Below the pieces are notes generated by a model. It made no database searches, had not been told where the DNA came from, and was given only the letters and a program-made list of their open reading frames with translations. The position numbers and the translations under genes were made by a program. Positions 1 through 10,480 of a stretch of 64,000 nt of DNA are shown piece by piece. Source of the DNA: Pseudo-nitzschia pungens (lineage: Eukaryota > Bacillariophyta > Bacillariophyceae > Bacillariales > Bacillariaceae); the NCBI GenBank assembly GCA_037355855.1, contig CM074764.1, positions 3,906,001-3,970,000 on the forward strand, read 5' to 3'. Positions within the stretch are counted from its first letter, which is position 1, and every line of letters begins with the position of its first letter.

Positions 1-143
1 TTGGCAAAACGAAAAGAGTTGGTCTTCCATACACCCGACCCGACCTGTCCTGACCCGATTTGATTCTATTTGATTTTATTTATTTTTTATTTTTTCTTGC
101 TTTCTTTTACTTTCGTCTTATTTGGTCTGGTTTGGAACTATAG
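1..143 (+). other. 3' part of an intron of the exportin-5-like gene
   Basis: T-rich stretch (runs of TTTATT and CTTTC) ending in the acceptor CTATAG at 138-143. It has no protein-like content and translates to a hydrophobic artefact. The donor is outside the window. Confidence 0.6.
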
Positions 144-1455
144 GAAGCAATTCATCGAGATTTTGCTGCTGAGTTGTCCGCCGCCGTTGTATGCCACACA
201 TCTCAGTCCCATTATTGGTCCCGTGCTGGAGCACGTTCAGTATCGGTTGGAAAAAGCATGGGAGCCTCTCTTGCAGCCTGCCGTTCCGTTGTCGTGCAAA
301 CCATTGTTCACATCCGACTGTGACGCCGCGGCAGTCATGGCAAGCCAAGGCGGGGAAGCTTGGTTTGCATCCTACTATGCTCGTTCCGGTTTGTTTGTCG
401 GGGGACTTGATGCCGAAACGGCAGAATCGTCGGTCGAGAAGCACCGAGTGGAGGTCACACGAACCTACAGCGATGTCATCCAGTCGGCACTGGCGCTCAA
501 GGGAGACTGGGCCCTGGTATTGGCCAATCTGGCCAAGGAAAGCGAAGCTACCAACTACCAGGGCAAGAAAGGACCTCCCACGTCCCGACTAATTGTTGCC
601 GACGGTGGCTTGGTCAATGCCGATGGAACGCCTCGAAAGGAGAACCAATCGGCCCTGGATGCACGAAAGATGCAGCGCATACACGCTCTCAACCATTTCT
701 TGCTGCTGGAAAGCGAGACCATTGCCGGCTATTTAACACTATCTATCATCCAATCGCTTTCTTACCCCGACACCTACACCCTTCGCCGCATCACCCGAAT
801 TTGCCATCGAATCCTGGAAACCGTCGCCTGGCATCCGAATTATACGGACCTACTGGGCCGCCGCATGCTGGCCGCCATTACGAAAAACGTCGTCACCCAG
901 CCCAAGTGGATGGTTGGCACCGAATGGGACGTGATCAATGTCTTTCGGGACATTTATTGCCGCCTTGTGCTGGGCCAGATGCTGCAAGTGGGCGGGCAGG
1001 GACCCGGCTTGCAACAGCCTCCGAGCGCCAATCGCTCCTCCGGTGCCGCGTACGAGCAGGCCAAGTCGGCGGAGCGACCCCTCCAGGGTGGAGGCATCCT
1101 GACAGCTCCCAGCGAGCTGCCCCACCAGTTGCTGAGCGGCCTTCCCGGGATCTCGGTGGGAATGATCCAGAAACTGGACCAAGACCTGCTGGCAAAGCGG
1201 TCCGCAAAGGCCCAGAAGGACACCATCCGGGATTTCTTGCGCGTGGCGGCCGACGGCTGGAAGGAAAATCAGCATCCCAACCACCAGAGCGTCCTCGACC
1301 GGGCCGTGGCGGAGGAATCCCTGCTGCACAACGCCAACAAATCGGCTGTGGTGGAAGACATTCCCGAAAAGCTGGTGCTGTCCAATCGCAAGTCCCGGGC
1401 GCAAAAGGCCGACGAGGAAAGCGTGGGAATGTCGGCCTTTTCGCTCACCCACTGA
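144..1455 (+). CDS. XPO5: Exportin-5-like nuclear export receptor, last exon (5' partial)
   Basis: C-terminal part of a karyopherin-beta that resembles the end of exportin-5/HASTY, the RanGTP-dependent carrier of double-stranded RNA (pre-miRNA, tRNA) out of the nucleus. The likeness is in the order of segments: an LSPIIGPVLEHV helix (human exportin-5 has a comparable 'LSPLLGPL' stretch), a later segment beginning DTYTLRRITR, and the closing KLDQDLLAKR / KAQKDTIRDFL region near the end. The exon is taken to start at 144, after a pyrimidine-rich tract ending in TATAG; the ORF upstream of this is intron. The earlier exons lie outside the window. The stop is TGA at 1453-1455. The family was recognised from memory of conserved segments, not by alignment, so another importin-beta-type exportin remains possible. 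Confidence 0.72.
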
Positions 1456-2602
1456 GCAGCCGTCGAATGAAGCAAAGCAATGCACCGCACCAAACCAAAC
1501 CACAGCAAGCACTACTATCTATTCGCTGTTCACGCTGCACGGAGATTGCAGTCGGGTGGTAGTTGGGTCGCTTGGAGACAAAAATGAAACCGCCAAACCA
1601 CCGAAATGCTTACATAGAAAAAAGAGCAGTAGATCACAATATTATCATCACTCATTCAACTTGCATCATGTCAACAGCAACACAACAACAACAACAACAG
1701 CAGCAGCAACAACAACAACATTACTAGTAATTAGAAAACGCAGCTACATGGTACCCCAAAGAGGGCCAATCCATACCTTATTTCAACAAAAATTCGCGAA
1801 AATCCATTCTCATGTAGTATCAATCTAAGATTATCGTTTAGCTGCGGCGGAAAAAACTACGTACTGGTGACCAGTAGTTTTAGGACCATCCTTTATTCCT
1901 GATCGTATCAGTCAAATAACAGTTTAATGTTAATCTGACGAGTCTTATTTTACTCAATTTAGTCAAACATCAGTTCATTTTTGATTGAATACTGATCCTA
2001 CTAGTCAAATTTTACTCAATTTTGGAAAGACGCTTCGGAGAAAAAAGAGAACCCGACTCATTGAATCAAAGTAATCTTAGTCATCACCGGTAAACCTCAC
2101 TAAAATTGTTGAACGTAAAATTTGAATCAAATTAGTCATTACTAGTACAGTAAATGCGTGTGGTCCTAAAAATGCGATGGGCCAACATAAAACTTGAATC
2201 GAATTAGTCATTACTAGTAAATGCGTGTGGTTCTAAAGTGGTTCTAAAAATGCGCATATGCGCATGTGCCAAAATTACAAGTGTCAACTTCAGTGAGTAA
2301 GGTTACGAAGTATTTGCAACAACAAGAGCACCTCTCAAGTCTATAACCATATACCTATGGAAAGAGGAGAGTGAGAGCTTTCTAACAAGCCATTACTTGT
2401 TGGTATTGGATCTATACTTTAGAAGTTATGATTACTCAAAAAAAAAAAATGCGCATATCTGCAGTTTTCGAACCCCGCCGCAGCTAAACGATAGTACAGT
2501 AGATCGAAGCAAGCGCGTCGCGAAAGTCCGGTGGAGGCTCGAACGAAACGAAACGAAACGAATCGATGCGCCAACCGCCGCCGACTGACTGCCCCCGGCA
2601 CC
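1456..2602. other. Intergenic spacer between convergent genes
   Basis: 3' ends of the exportin-like and SNF2 genes face each other here. It holds a CAA/CAG microsatellite (about 1680-1718) and an AT-rich stretch (about 1900-2280) in which TTAGTCATTACTAGTA and AATGCGTGTGGT motifs recur two or three times. No convincing ORF was seen. Confidence 0.6.
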
Positions 2603-5600
2603 TCAGAGTTTTTTCCTGGACTCGGCGAGCACGAATTTGTGAACCAATTGATTGATGGAAATTTTTTTTGGGGAAGATATCCCGACGGGTCGGATGCCTC
2701 GGTTTCCGTTTCCGTTTCGATTGAGGACGGCACTCGCGGTTTGTTTCTTGGATTCCAGCATTTCGTCGATTTGTTTGTCGAGATCAAAGGATCGAATCCA
2801 GTAGGATGTGCAGTTTTTGACCTGACCGATCCTCCGAATGCGATCCTCGGCCTGCCTGGTTTCTCCCGGCGTCCAGGGACGGTCCAGCAATATGATTGTG
2901 GAGGCAGCCGTCAGTGTGAGCCCGACACCTCCGGCGCCAAAGGTGCACACAAAGACGGCGGAGAGTCCCTTTTGGAAATCATCCACGAGTTCCTGTCGCT
3001 TCTTTTGCGGGGTTTCGCCGGTGAGGAGGCCGCACTGCCACCGGCTGGCAACGAGCCTGGAATGGACCGTTTTGGCCACCTGGGCAAAGGATGTGAAAAT
3101 CACCACCGCCGGCTCCCTGTCGAGGATCGATCGGGCCATTTCGACCGTCGCATCGACCTTGGCAGCAGCGCACACGACCCGAAGTCTCTGGACCGCACCC
3201 AGAACCGCCTCTTCTCTCAAGTTGCTCGAGTTGGCCTGTACGCTGGCAAGGGATTTGATGGAGTGCTCGTATTGCACCTGGTAACGGCTGCTCACGGGAA
3301 CGTCGTGAAGTATTTTCGTCATTGGCGGCAATTCCTTCAAGCATTGTTCCTTGGTCATGTGAAGAAGATTGGACGCCACCCTCCGCTTCAGCTGGTCCAG
3401 ATTGGAAGCGCCGGTGGCGTCCCATTGAGGGCCCCTTCCAAAATTTTTGAGCATGCCGTTGCAAAAATGGGTCTCGTATGCCTTTTGGTGCCTGCCCAGG
3501 GGGTGCCGTACCGCTTTCAATAGCGGAAACAGATTTCCCGGCCTGCCATTTTTCATCGGAGTTCCTGTCAGCAAGAGTACACCCACGCACCTAAGGAAAA
3601 ACGAAACACAAACAAGGGTTCGAATTGCCAGAGGGAAAACCGGTTCAGTCAACATGCAGGCAAGCATCGAAATCGAAGTCGAAATCGAAGTCGAAATCGA
3701 AGTCGAAATCGAAGTCGAAATCGAAGTCGAAGTCGAAGTCGAAATCGAAGTCGAAATCGAAGTCGAAGTCGAAATCGAAGTCGAAATCGACTCGACTCGA
3801 ACCGCAGAATTCGGAAAGGACGATCGCCGATCCGTCACGAAACTGCCGGACGTCTCTCTTCGCCGCTGCTCTGCTTACCGCTTGTCGTCCACCAGGGTCA
3901 GCACATCTCTCGTGCGCTGCGATTGGGTCGACTGCATGGCGTGGGCCTCGTCGCAGCAAAGCACAAAGTGTTCGACACGAGGTTCCACCAACTTGGGAAC
4001 CTTTGCCCAGCTGCAGATGGACAGCTTGAGGTCGTTGCTGCTATCGGTATCGGTATCGGTATCGGTACTGCTGTTGTTGTTGTTGTTGTTGTTGTTGTTT
4101 CTGCTGGTGTCACTGTTACTGTTACTGTTACTGTTACTGTTACCGCTTTCCTCCCAAACGGCATCCCGTGACATCCCGCTCTTTCGCTTCTTGGAAACCT
4201 TGCGACCCGACGCCGGCTCGTCCTCGACGACCAGTCCCACCGTTTCTTCCGCGGTGCGCCTCCATTCTTCCTTGAGCGAGACGGGACAAACAACGTACAC
4301 CTTGAGCTTGTCGCGGCCAAAGGTGTCCCGGAATGCCCTGGACCACACCGCTCCGATCAGCGTCTTCCCGAGTCCCATGTCCAGCGCCAGGATCATGCGC
4401 CGCATGGTGAGTCCCCGAATGATTGCCTTTTTCTGGTGCGGAAAGAGCTTCCAGCCGTTGGCGAGGGGCTCCTGCAGCCTCGCGTTCCGGATCAGCGCCA
4501 TGCGGTATCGGTCCACGACGGGCCGGACTCGGTCCGGGTCGTAGGCCAGTTCCGCGGGCAGGTCGTCGTCGTCGTTCGCGCGCTTCGCCGAAGCATCATC
4601 GGCAAAATCGCTACCGCCGGACCGATTCGGAACCGGCGCGGGATGGGCGGCGCTGCCCGGGGGCCAATCCTTCCGCCACGAAGCGGGCCGGATCGATGCC
4701 ACGCGCGAAAGCGGGGCGATCGAAACGGTGGCGGGAGGACCTTGCGAGCCATTATTATTTGTTGTTGCCGTTGCCGTTGCCGTTGCCGTTGCGGCGTTCC
4801 CCGATGCAACCTTCGCCTTCGATGGAGGCCGGCACGAATCGAGGCAAGTTGCCGAAGCTCTTGCCAAACGACCGGAATTTGTATTTGTCAGCGGTTTTTT
4901 CATCCCATCGAGCCCGTCGCGTGTGGTTGTTGCGTGCGATTGTCCTATCGTCCGCGTCGATTCGTTCTTGTCGTTGCTGCTGCTGATGCTGCTGCTGCTG
5001 CTGCCGCTGTTGATATGGGTTGCGCGGCTCTGTTTGGGTCTGGCATACGGATTGTTTTTGGGCCGGAGAGCAGCGCTCTCATTTCGGTTGAAGTTCCCGT
5101 TCGGTCGGGGGGGCATCGCCGCACCCTCTGCCGGTTCCAACGCCGTCCGGGACGATGCATGTCCCGAGATGCCGCCGCAGCCACCGGTCGGGGGAACGGG
5201 CTTGCGCTTGGCGTAAGGATTAGGTCGGGGTTGGAACGGGCGCTGATGCGCCGTACCGATCGCTCCGGAGGTTGCTGTTGCTGTTGCTGTTGGTGTTGTT
5301 GTTGCTGTTGGTGTTGTTGTTGCTGTTGTTGCTGTTGGTGTTGGTGTTGTCGCGGAACCGTCACCGTCACCTGCAGCTCCCAGCGCACCCTGGTTGCCAG
5401 CCACCGAGACAGCGGAGGTTGCGGTTGCGGTTGCGGTTGGAGTCGACCGCGCTGCTGCCACCGGGGTGACGGAAATTCCTCGGGTAGTATTCGTATTCGT
5501 TCGGTGACTTTCCTCATTATTATTAGTATTAGTATTAGTATTAGTATTAGTATTAGTATTGGATCGGGAGCGGCAATGCGGTGCATTCTTCGCCCCGGGC

Positions 5601-5908
5601 CGGTGACAATGACGAGCGGTTGTTGCTGCCGCTGCCGCTGCCGTGCGCGAATTCGTACCGGCCCGCTGCTGCGGCTTGCGTTGCTCGACGCGCGACGGAT
5701 GCCTCGAGGGCGGACGGTCCGAGAGTCCCGGTAGCGGATTGGTGGAGGAGAACGACGATGGCGTTGTCGATGTCGATGTCGTTGCCGTTGTCGTTGTCGT
5801 TGTCGATGCTGCCGTTGTCGTCCACCCGTCCGGTCGTGGGCGCTTTTTCTTCTTGGCGTACGGATTATAGATCATCTCCGCGAATGATCGTCGCGATCCC
5901 TGCGTCAA
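2603..5908 (-). CDS. SNF2-family DNA-dependent ATPase/helicase, two exons (join 5908-3879, 3590-2603)
   Basis: Predicted protein of 1005 residues. The core has LDMGLGKT (Walker A, near residue 505), CDEAHAM (motif II, near 650), LLLTGTP (motif III, opening exon 2), then the C-terminal lobe with FGAGGVGLTLTAA, LLDRPWTPG and RQAEDRIRRIGQ (motif VI). This is the SNF2 chromatin-remodelling/annealing-helicase class; the GASNLDQLKRR segment after motif III recalls SMARCAL1-type enzymes, but no HARP domain was recognised. Residues 1-430 are low complexity (TNTN, TATA, N and Q runs) with three NPYA[KR] motifs near 15, 229 and 285. An Asn/Ser/Asp repeat is inserted between motifs Ia and II. Splicing joins CG|GTAAGC at 3878 to CCTTAG ending at 3591; the unspliced frame meets TAA at once. 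The start is the first ATG of the open frame; stop TGA at 2603-2605. Confidence 0.85.
3591..3878 (-). other. Intron of the SNF2 gene
   Basis: 288-nt GT-AG intron (GTAAGC...TTAG). Its length is divisible by three, but the second codon across the donor is TAA, so retention truncates the protein just after motif II. Joining the exons gives an uninterrupted motif II to motif III transition. Confidence 0.85.
3666..3798. repeat. TCGAAA/TCGAAG hexanucleotide microsatellite in the SNF2 intron
   Basis: About 20 six-base units alternating TCGAAA and TCGAAG. It keeps several frames open on both strands and creates artefact ORFs rich in IST, KSKS or DFDF, none of which is taken as coding. Confidence 0.9.
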
Positions 5909-6254
5909 TAACAGTAACAGTAACAGTAACAGTAAAGTGGAATGGCAGAGGAGTGGAGTGAGTGAGTCGAGTCACCCGTCTCACCCCCGTAGTTTTGGTG
6001 CGAATTTCCGATCGTCGTCGATTTGATTTCCGTGCGATGGTCGGATTTTGTCGGTGCGTTTCATTCTAGTACAGTAATTAGTCAGGTTCGTTCTTCGTTT
6101 GGTTTGGGTCCTCGTTCCGCCCCGGAGACGATCGATGCATCGGATCGTCACCGATGATACTAACAACAAGAACGGGATACCGGTACTGCCGAGATGTGCG
6201 CTAACTAACTAAACCTTACTCGTAATTACCGTATTGTATTGTAACCCGTCGCTT

Positions 6255-6283
6255 CCGCGCTTCCGGATCGTCCGGAAGCGCGG
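6255..6283. other. Strong GC-rich hairpin upstream of the SNF2 gene
   Basis: CCGCGCTTCCGGA and its exact complement TCCGGAAGCGCGG flank a 3-nt TCG loop (13-bp stem). It lies about 350 bp 5' of the SNF2 start codon, in otherwise AT-rich DNA. Confidence 0.7.
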
Positions 6284-6599
6284 CACCTAGTATGTCGAAA
6301 TCACGCAGCACTTCCGCAACTACAAGTACGGTACACTGCTTCACTAAAAATAAATACTACTACTTACTTGTTCTAATAATTGGGCCTTGAAGGGGGCTAA
6401 TGGAGTTGTAGCTTAGTCTGTAATACTGGTAGTCCTACTGGTACCTTACGAACATACGAAGTAGTGATTAGAGGCAGTCCATGAGTAGAAACTAGTAGAA
6501 GTAGTATTGTATTGTTTATCATATTATTATGTTAAATACTTTATTGTCATATGTAAAGGTGAGACTGAATGAAATAATAGTAACCTTAATGTAGCACTA
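6284..6599. other. AT-rich intergenic stretch
   Basis: Rich in TACTAGTA and GTAGT words. No ORF, RNA gene or clear element boundary was seen. Confidence 0.4.
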
Positions 6600-7190
6600 T
6601 ATTATTATGGTGCATTTTACGTACCCCAGCTCTTAGCACCCCTATATTTTTAGAGATACAGGGTGCTAAGAAATAGACGGAAGTGTAGAATAGAAAAGCG
6701 GATACTAAACAGGATGCTAGACAGGATGCTGGGCCATTGAAGTAGGATTAGTACTAGATCTACATACCCCAGCTCCTAGCACCTCTATATTTTCTTATTA
6801 GAGATACAGGGTGCTAAGATATAGACGGAAGTGTAGAATAGAAAAGTGGATACTTAACAAGAGGCTAGACAGGATGTTGGGCTATTGTAGTATTATTAGT
6901 ACTAGATGCACATACCTCAACTCTTAGCACCCCTATATTTTATTATAGATACAGGGTGGTGCTAAGATATAGACGGAAGTGTAGTAGAATAGAAAAGCGG
7001 ATACTAAACAGGATGCTAGACAGGATGCTGTACCATTGTAGTAGTATTAGTACTAGATCTACATACCCCAGCTCTTAGCACCTCTATATTTTATTAGAGA
7101 TACAGGGTGCTAAGATATAGACGGAACTGTAGAATGGAATAGGGGATACTAAACAGGATGTTAGACAGGATGCTAAGCCCCTGATACTAC
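6600..7190 (-). repeat. Satellite S1 (about 147-bp tandem repeat, reverse orientation)
   Basis: Four units that each read TACCCCAGCTC(T/C)TAGCACC, a TATATTTT stretch, ATACAGGGTGCTAAG, ATAGACGGAAGTGTAGAAT and GGATGCTAGACAGGATGCT. The same unit, reverse complemented, forms the arrays at 29050-29980 and 40830-41400; it appears in this orientation again at 63015-63400. Confidence 0.8.
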
Positions 7191-7539
7191 TTTAATCAGC
7201 TACTAGTACTACTACCGTACTATTAGTGGCAGTAGTATTAGATTCATAGTAGTATTAGATTCATATAGAGGGATGTGTCTAGAATCAAATAGGGATAGAT
7301 TTTGGTTTGGTTACTACTAGTACTAGTAATGGCAATAGAATTAGATTTATGAAGGGATGAGCCTAGAATCAAAAAATATGGAAGGATTTTGTTTGGCCTT
7401 CATGTACTACTAATACCGTATGGTAGTAGATGGCTTGTTAACCTTACGGCACGGACCTTTGTAAACATAGAATTGAGTTTTGGTACCATACTACATAATA
7501 CGTACCATGCTATGAAGATATTCAAAGTGGTGCTATGAT
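7191..7539. other. Gap between S1 and repeat R
   Basis: TAGTATTAGATTCAT and GGGATGTGTCTAGAATCAAAT are repeated with variation. No gene was seen. Confidence 0.4.
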
Positions 7540-7841
7540 CTGTGCTAAGGCTCCTGTGTAGGAGAGGTACTGGGGCTACAGGCAGCAGCATCCAGTAGCT
7601 GACTAACAGGTGCTGAGCTGAGTGCTGAGCTGTGTGCTAAATGGTTAGCAACAGGCTTAGCAACAGGCTCAGCAACAGGCTTAGCAACAGGCTTAGCAAC
7701 AGGCTTAGCAACAGACCTATCCTGTTTAGTATGGATGCTAGCAGAAATTACTAGGGTCCGTCGCGTACGATTTGTACCAATTGTACGTACCCCGAGTAAA
7801 GCACCTTTAATGGCGTAGCTAGATGCTACAGGGTTAGGGTT
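7540..7841. repeat. Dispersed repeat R, left part (interrupted by the Mutator-like element)
   Basis: Begins near TGCTATGATCTGTGCTAAGG and matches 63571 onward closely, including a minisatellite of 12-bp TTAGCAACAGGC units (about 7640-7715) and TACGATTTGTACCAATTG. It ends with the insertion target GGTTAGGGTT at 7832-7841 and resumes at 11629. Other copies are at 26205-26600 and 50290-50600. The whole resembles an LTR, but its limits are not resolved. Confidence 0.75.
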
Positions 7842-7991
7842 GGCGCCTGGAACGCAGATACGACAAATGAAGTCAAAGGGAACGCAGATGGGGTACTTTG
7901 GGTCGGAATTCTTTGGTTGGTACGCTAATAGGGTAATAAACCAAAATGGGGATAAATTCGGTACGCAGATCTGGTAATGAAACAGATGATA
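7842..7991 (+). repeat. Left terminal inverted repeat
   Basis: Pairs with 11468-11618. The two differ at only a handful of positions (for example CCT/CTC near the tip). Confidence 0.85.
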
Positions 7992-8079
7992 TTTTGCACT
8001 ATATGCTTGACAGTATTTGTCAGTACTAGGGCAATATTGCGTGCATGGGGAGAAAAACACGCACGGTGCATGGTAACTG

Positions 8080-8225
8080 CAAAAAAACCCGGTTGTACCC
8101 GTTTGAACCGGTTTTTTTTGCAGTACTGGTTTCTACTGCAAAAACTCTACCCGTTTGTACCCGTTTGAACCGGTTTTTTTTGCAGTACTGGTTTCCACTG
8201 CAAAAAATCTACCCGTTTGTACCGG
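8080..8225. repeat. Short direct repeat around GGTTTTTTTTGCAGTACTGG
   Basis: Two copies of a roughly 72-bp unit that contains TTTTTTTTGCAGTACTGGTT, CTACTGCAAAAA and CTACCCGTTTGTACC. Confidence 0.7.
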
Positions 8226-8433
8226 TACCCGGTCGGTTGAATCTACGTGTTAAATTTTGAACTATTAACCCGGTCATTCGTGTTAAATTGAATCTCCATG
8301 TTAAATGTTCTAATGTGTATTGAAAATTTAATACGGTGATTGATATTTACCGGTAAACAGTTGGAAATGGTTACTTATTGAACGTTTATGACAATGATTA
8401 TTACTGTGGATGTTATTGTGTATGTTATCGTAC

Positions 8434-8791
8434 AATTTAACACGTAGATTCAAAAATCTTCTGTACCGGGCCGACCGGTCAACCCAGTACAAACCGGTCA
8501 ACCCGGTACAAACCGGTCAACCCGGTACAAACCGGTCAACTCGGTACAAACCGGTCAACTCGGTACAAACCGGTCAACTCGGTACAAACCGGTCAACCTG
8601 GTAGTACAACCCGGTACAAATGGGTACTAACCGGTACAAACAGGTACAAACGGGTACAAACAGGTACAAACGGGAACAAACTGGTACAAACGGGTACTGC
8701 CACCGGGTTGTACCGACTATGACCGGTCTGTACTACCCGTTTGTACCTCGTCCGCCCAGTACAGAAGATTTTTGAATCTACGTGTTAAATT
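8434..8791. mobile_element. MITE-like element with perfect 33-bp inverted ends
   Basis: The ends 8434-8466 and 8759-8791 are exact reverse complements over 33 bases. The 358-bp unit is filled with ACAAACCGGTCAACCCGGT minisatellite units. The internal word AACACGTAGATTCAAA also occurs at about 9110 and 11160. No clear target duplication was seen. Confidence 0.6.
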
Positions 8792-8845
8792 TTTAACTAT
8801 TCCCCGTGTAAAATTGAAGCTCGAATGGTTACTTAAGGTACACGG

Positions 8846-8941
8846 TAAGATGCACGATAACATGCACGATAACATGCACGATAGCATGCACGATAACATG
8901 CACGATAACATGCACGATAACATGCACATTAACATGCACGG
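8846..8941 (+). repeat. 12-bp minisatellite GCACGATAACAT
   Basis: About eight units inside the Mutator-like element. Its reverse complement forms an array at 11228-11361. Confidence 0.85.
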
Positions 8942-9349
8942 TACTAACAAAAAATACCTCAAGTAACAATTTCCCACCGTCAATACGATAATTAAAATGT
9001 TTTCTATGTATTAATTTGAATCTCCGTCTTAAATATTCTAATTAGTATTGAAAGTTTACCTGGTCAATAGTTAAGTACCGGGTCGACCGGATTAATCGTT
9101 AAAAATTTAACACGTAGATTCAAACAATTTGCGCGAAGCGCATTTTGTCCGACGTTCCGATGTTCCAGTACTAAAAATACGTAGATTTCTACACAACTTT
9201 ACCATGCGATATCTCGCTCCCTTATACACCCCCAATCACAACCCCAGGACCTACATGTATTAACCAAGACCTGCGCTCTTCGTTTCTGCTATCGGTTCAG
9301 TTGCTGGATGCTTCGTTTGGTTGCTTTGGTTGCCAATTCACCACTCGGC

Positions 9350-9670
9350 GGCCGATCGAGCAGCAGCAGCAGCAGCAGCAAACCGACACATAATTTTCTA
9401 CAGCACTTCCAGTACAGATTCTACCGTACAGCAAAACCGACAACAACGTTGTATTTCTGCTTCGATCTGTTTCCCAGCTCCATTCCAAGGCCCTTAAGTA
9501 TATCTTATACTTAATGTTCTACACTGTTTCCAAGCTGCTTAAGTGATTCTCACTTAATGTTCTACATTCTTCGAAGTTCCTTGCTGAGTCCTCTTAAGTC
9601 TTTTCAAGTCGAAGTTCACGAACAGCCCCTTCCACTGTAGGAATCTTTTTTTAAAAAAAAAGAAATTCTG
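9350..9670. other. Non-coding stretch within the Mutator-like element
   Basis: A CAG run at about 9360-9380 and repeated CTTAAGTxxTTCTCACTTAATG words. No protein-like frame. Confidence 0.4.
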
Positions 9671-10480
9671 TCATCTGTTTTCAAGTCCATTGCCCTGCTG
9701 GACCCTAAGTGTTTTCACTTATGGTCCTACTGTTTCTTGACCCAAGCCCCAAAGCCGCTAAGTACAGTTTGCTTAAGGCTCCACCACCTACATAACCCTC
9801 TCAGGTGTACTGTATAAATGTCATCTGTTTCCAAGTCTACTGCCCTGATGGACCCTAAGTGTTTTCGCTTATGGTCCTACTGTTTCCTGACCCAAGCCCT
9901 AAAGCCACTAAGTACAGTTTGCTTAAGGCTCCACCACCTACATAACCCTCTCAGGTGTACTGTATAAATGTCATCTGTTTCCAAGTCTACTGCCCTGATG
10001 GACCCTAAGTGTTTTCGCTTATGGTCCTACTGTTTCCTGACCCAAGCCCTAAAGCCACTAAGTACAGTTTGCTTAAGGCTCCCCTACCTACATATACCTC
10101 TCAGATGCATTCTTCAACTGTCATCTGTTTTCAAGTCTACTGCCCTGCTGGACCATAAGTGTTCTCACTTAAGGTCCTACTATTTCCTGACCCAAGCCCC
10201 AAAGCCGCTAAGTACAGCTTGCTTAAGGCTCTCCTACCTACATAACCCTCTCAGATGCACACTTCAACTGTCATCTGTTTTCAAGTCTACTGCCCTGATA
10301 GTCCATAATTGTTTTTGATTATGGACCTACTGTTTTTATGACCCAAGCCCCAAAGCTGCTAAGTACATGTTACTTAACGCACCACCACCTACATATACCC
10401 CTCCAGTTCACAGTACAGCAGAGACCTGTTTTCAAGCCTACAGCCCTGATGGTCCATAAGTGTTTTCACTTTAAGGCCCT
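9670..10480 (+). repeat. 150-bp tandem repeat
   Basis: GTCATCTGTTT recurs at 9670, 9820, 9970, 10120 and 10270, a fixed spacing of 150 bp, with a degenerate last copy. Because 150 is divisible by three, a pseudo-protein frame with repeated residues persists at 9968-10318; it is not considered a gene. Confidence 0.85.

Noticed and set aside
3645..3959. DFDFDF-repeat protein across the SNF2 intron
   Set aside because: Lies in the TCGAAA/TCGAAG intronic microsatellite; splice sites and helicase continuity show it is intron.
3447..4544. Plus-strand frame with EIEVEIEV and LLLLL runs
   Set aside because: Generated by the intron hexanucleotide and coding repeats of the SNF2 gene.
4436..5734. 432-codon plus-strand frame opposite SNF2 exon 1
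   Set aside because: Low-complexity Cys, Ser and Ile runs are complements of the coding microsatellites.
8430..8730. CRISPR-like array (ACAAACCGGTCAACCCGGT units)
   Set aside because: Contiguous minisatellite without unique spacers, in a eukaryotic repeat context with no cas genes.
9968..10318. 116-codon Ser/Leu-rich frame
   Set aside because: 150-bp array with period divisible by three keeps a frame open by chance.
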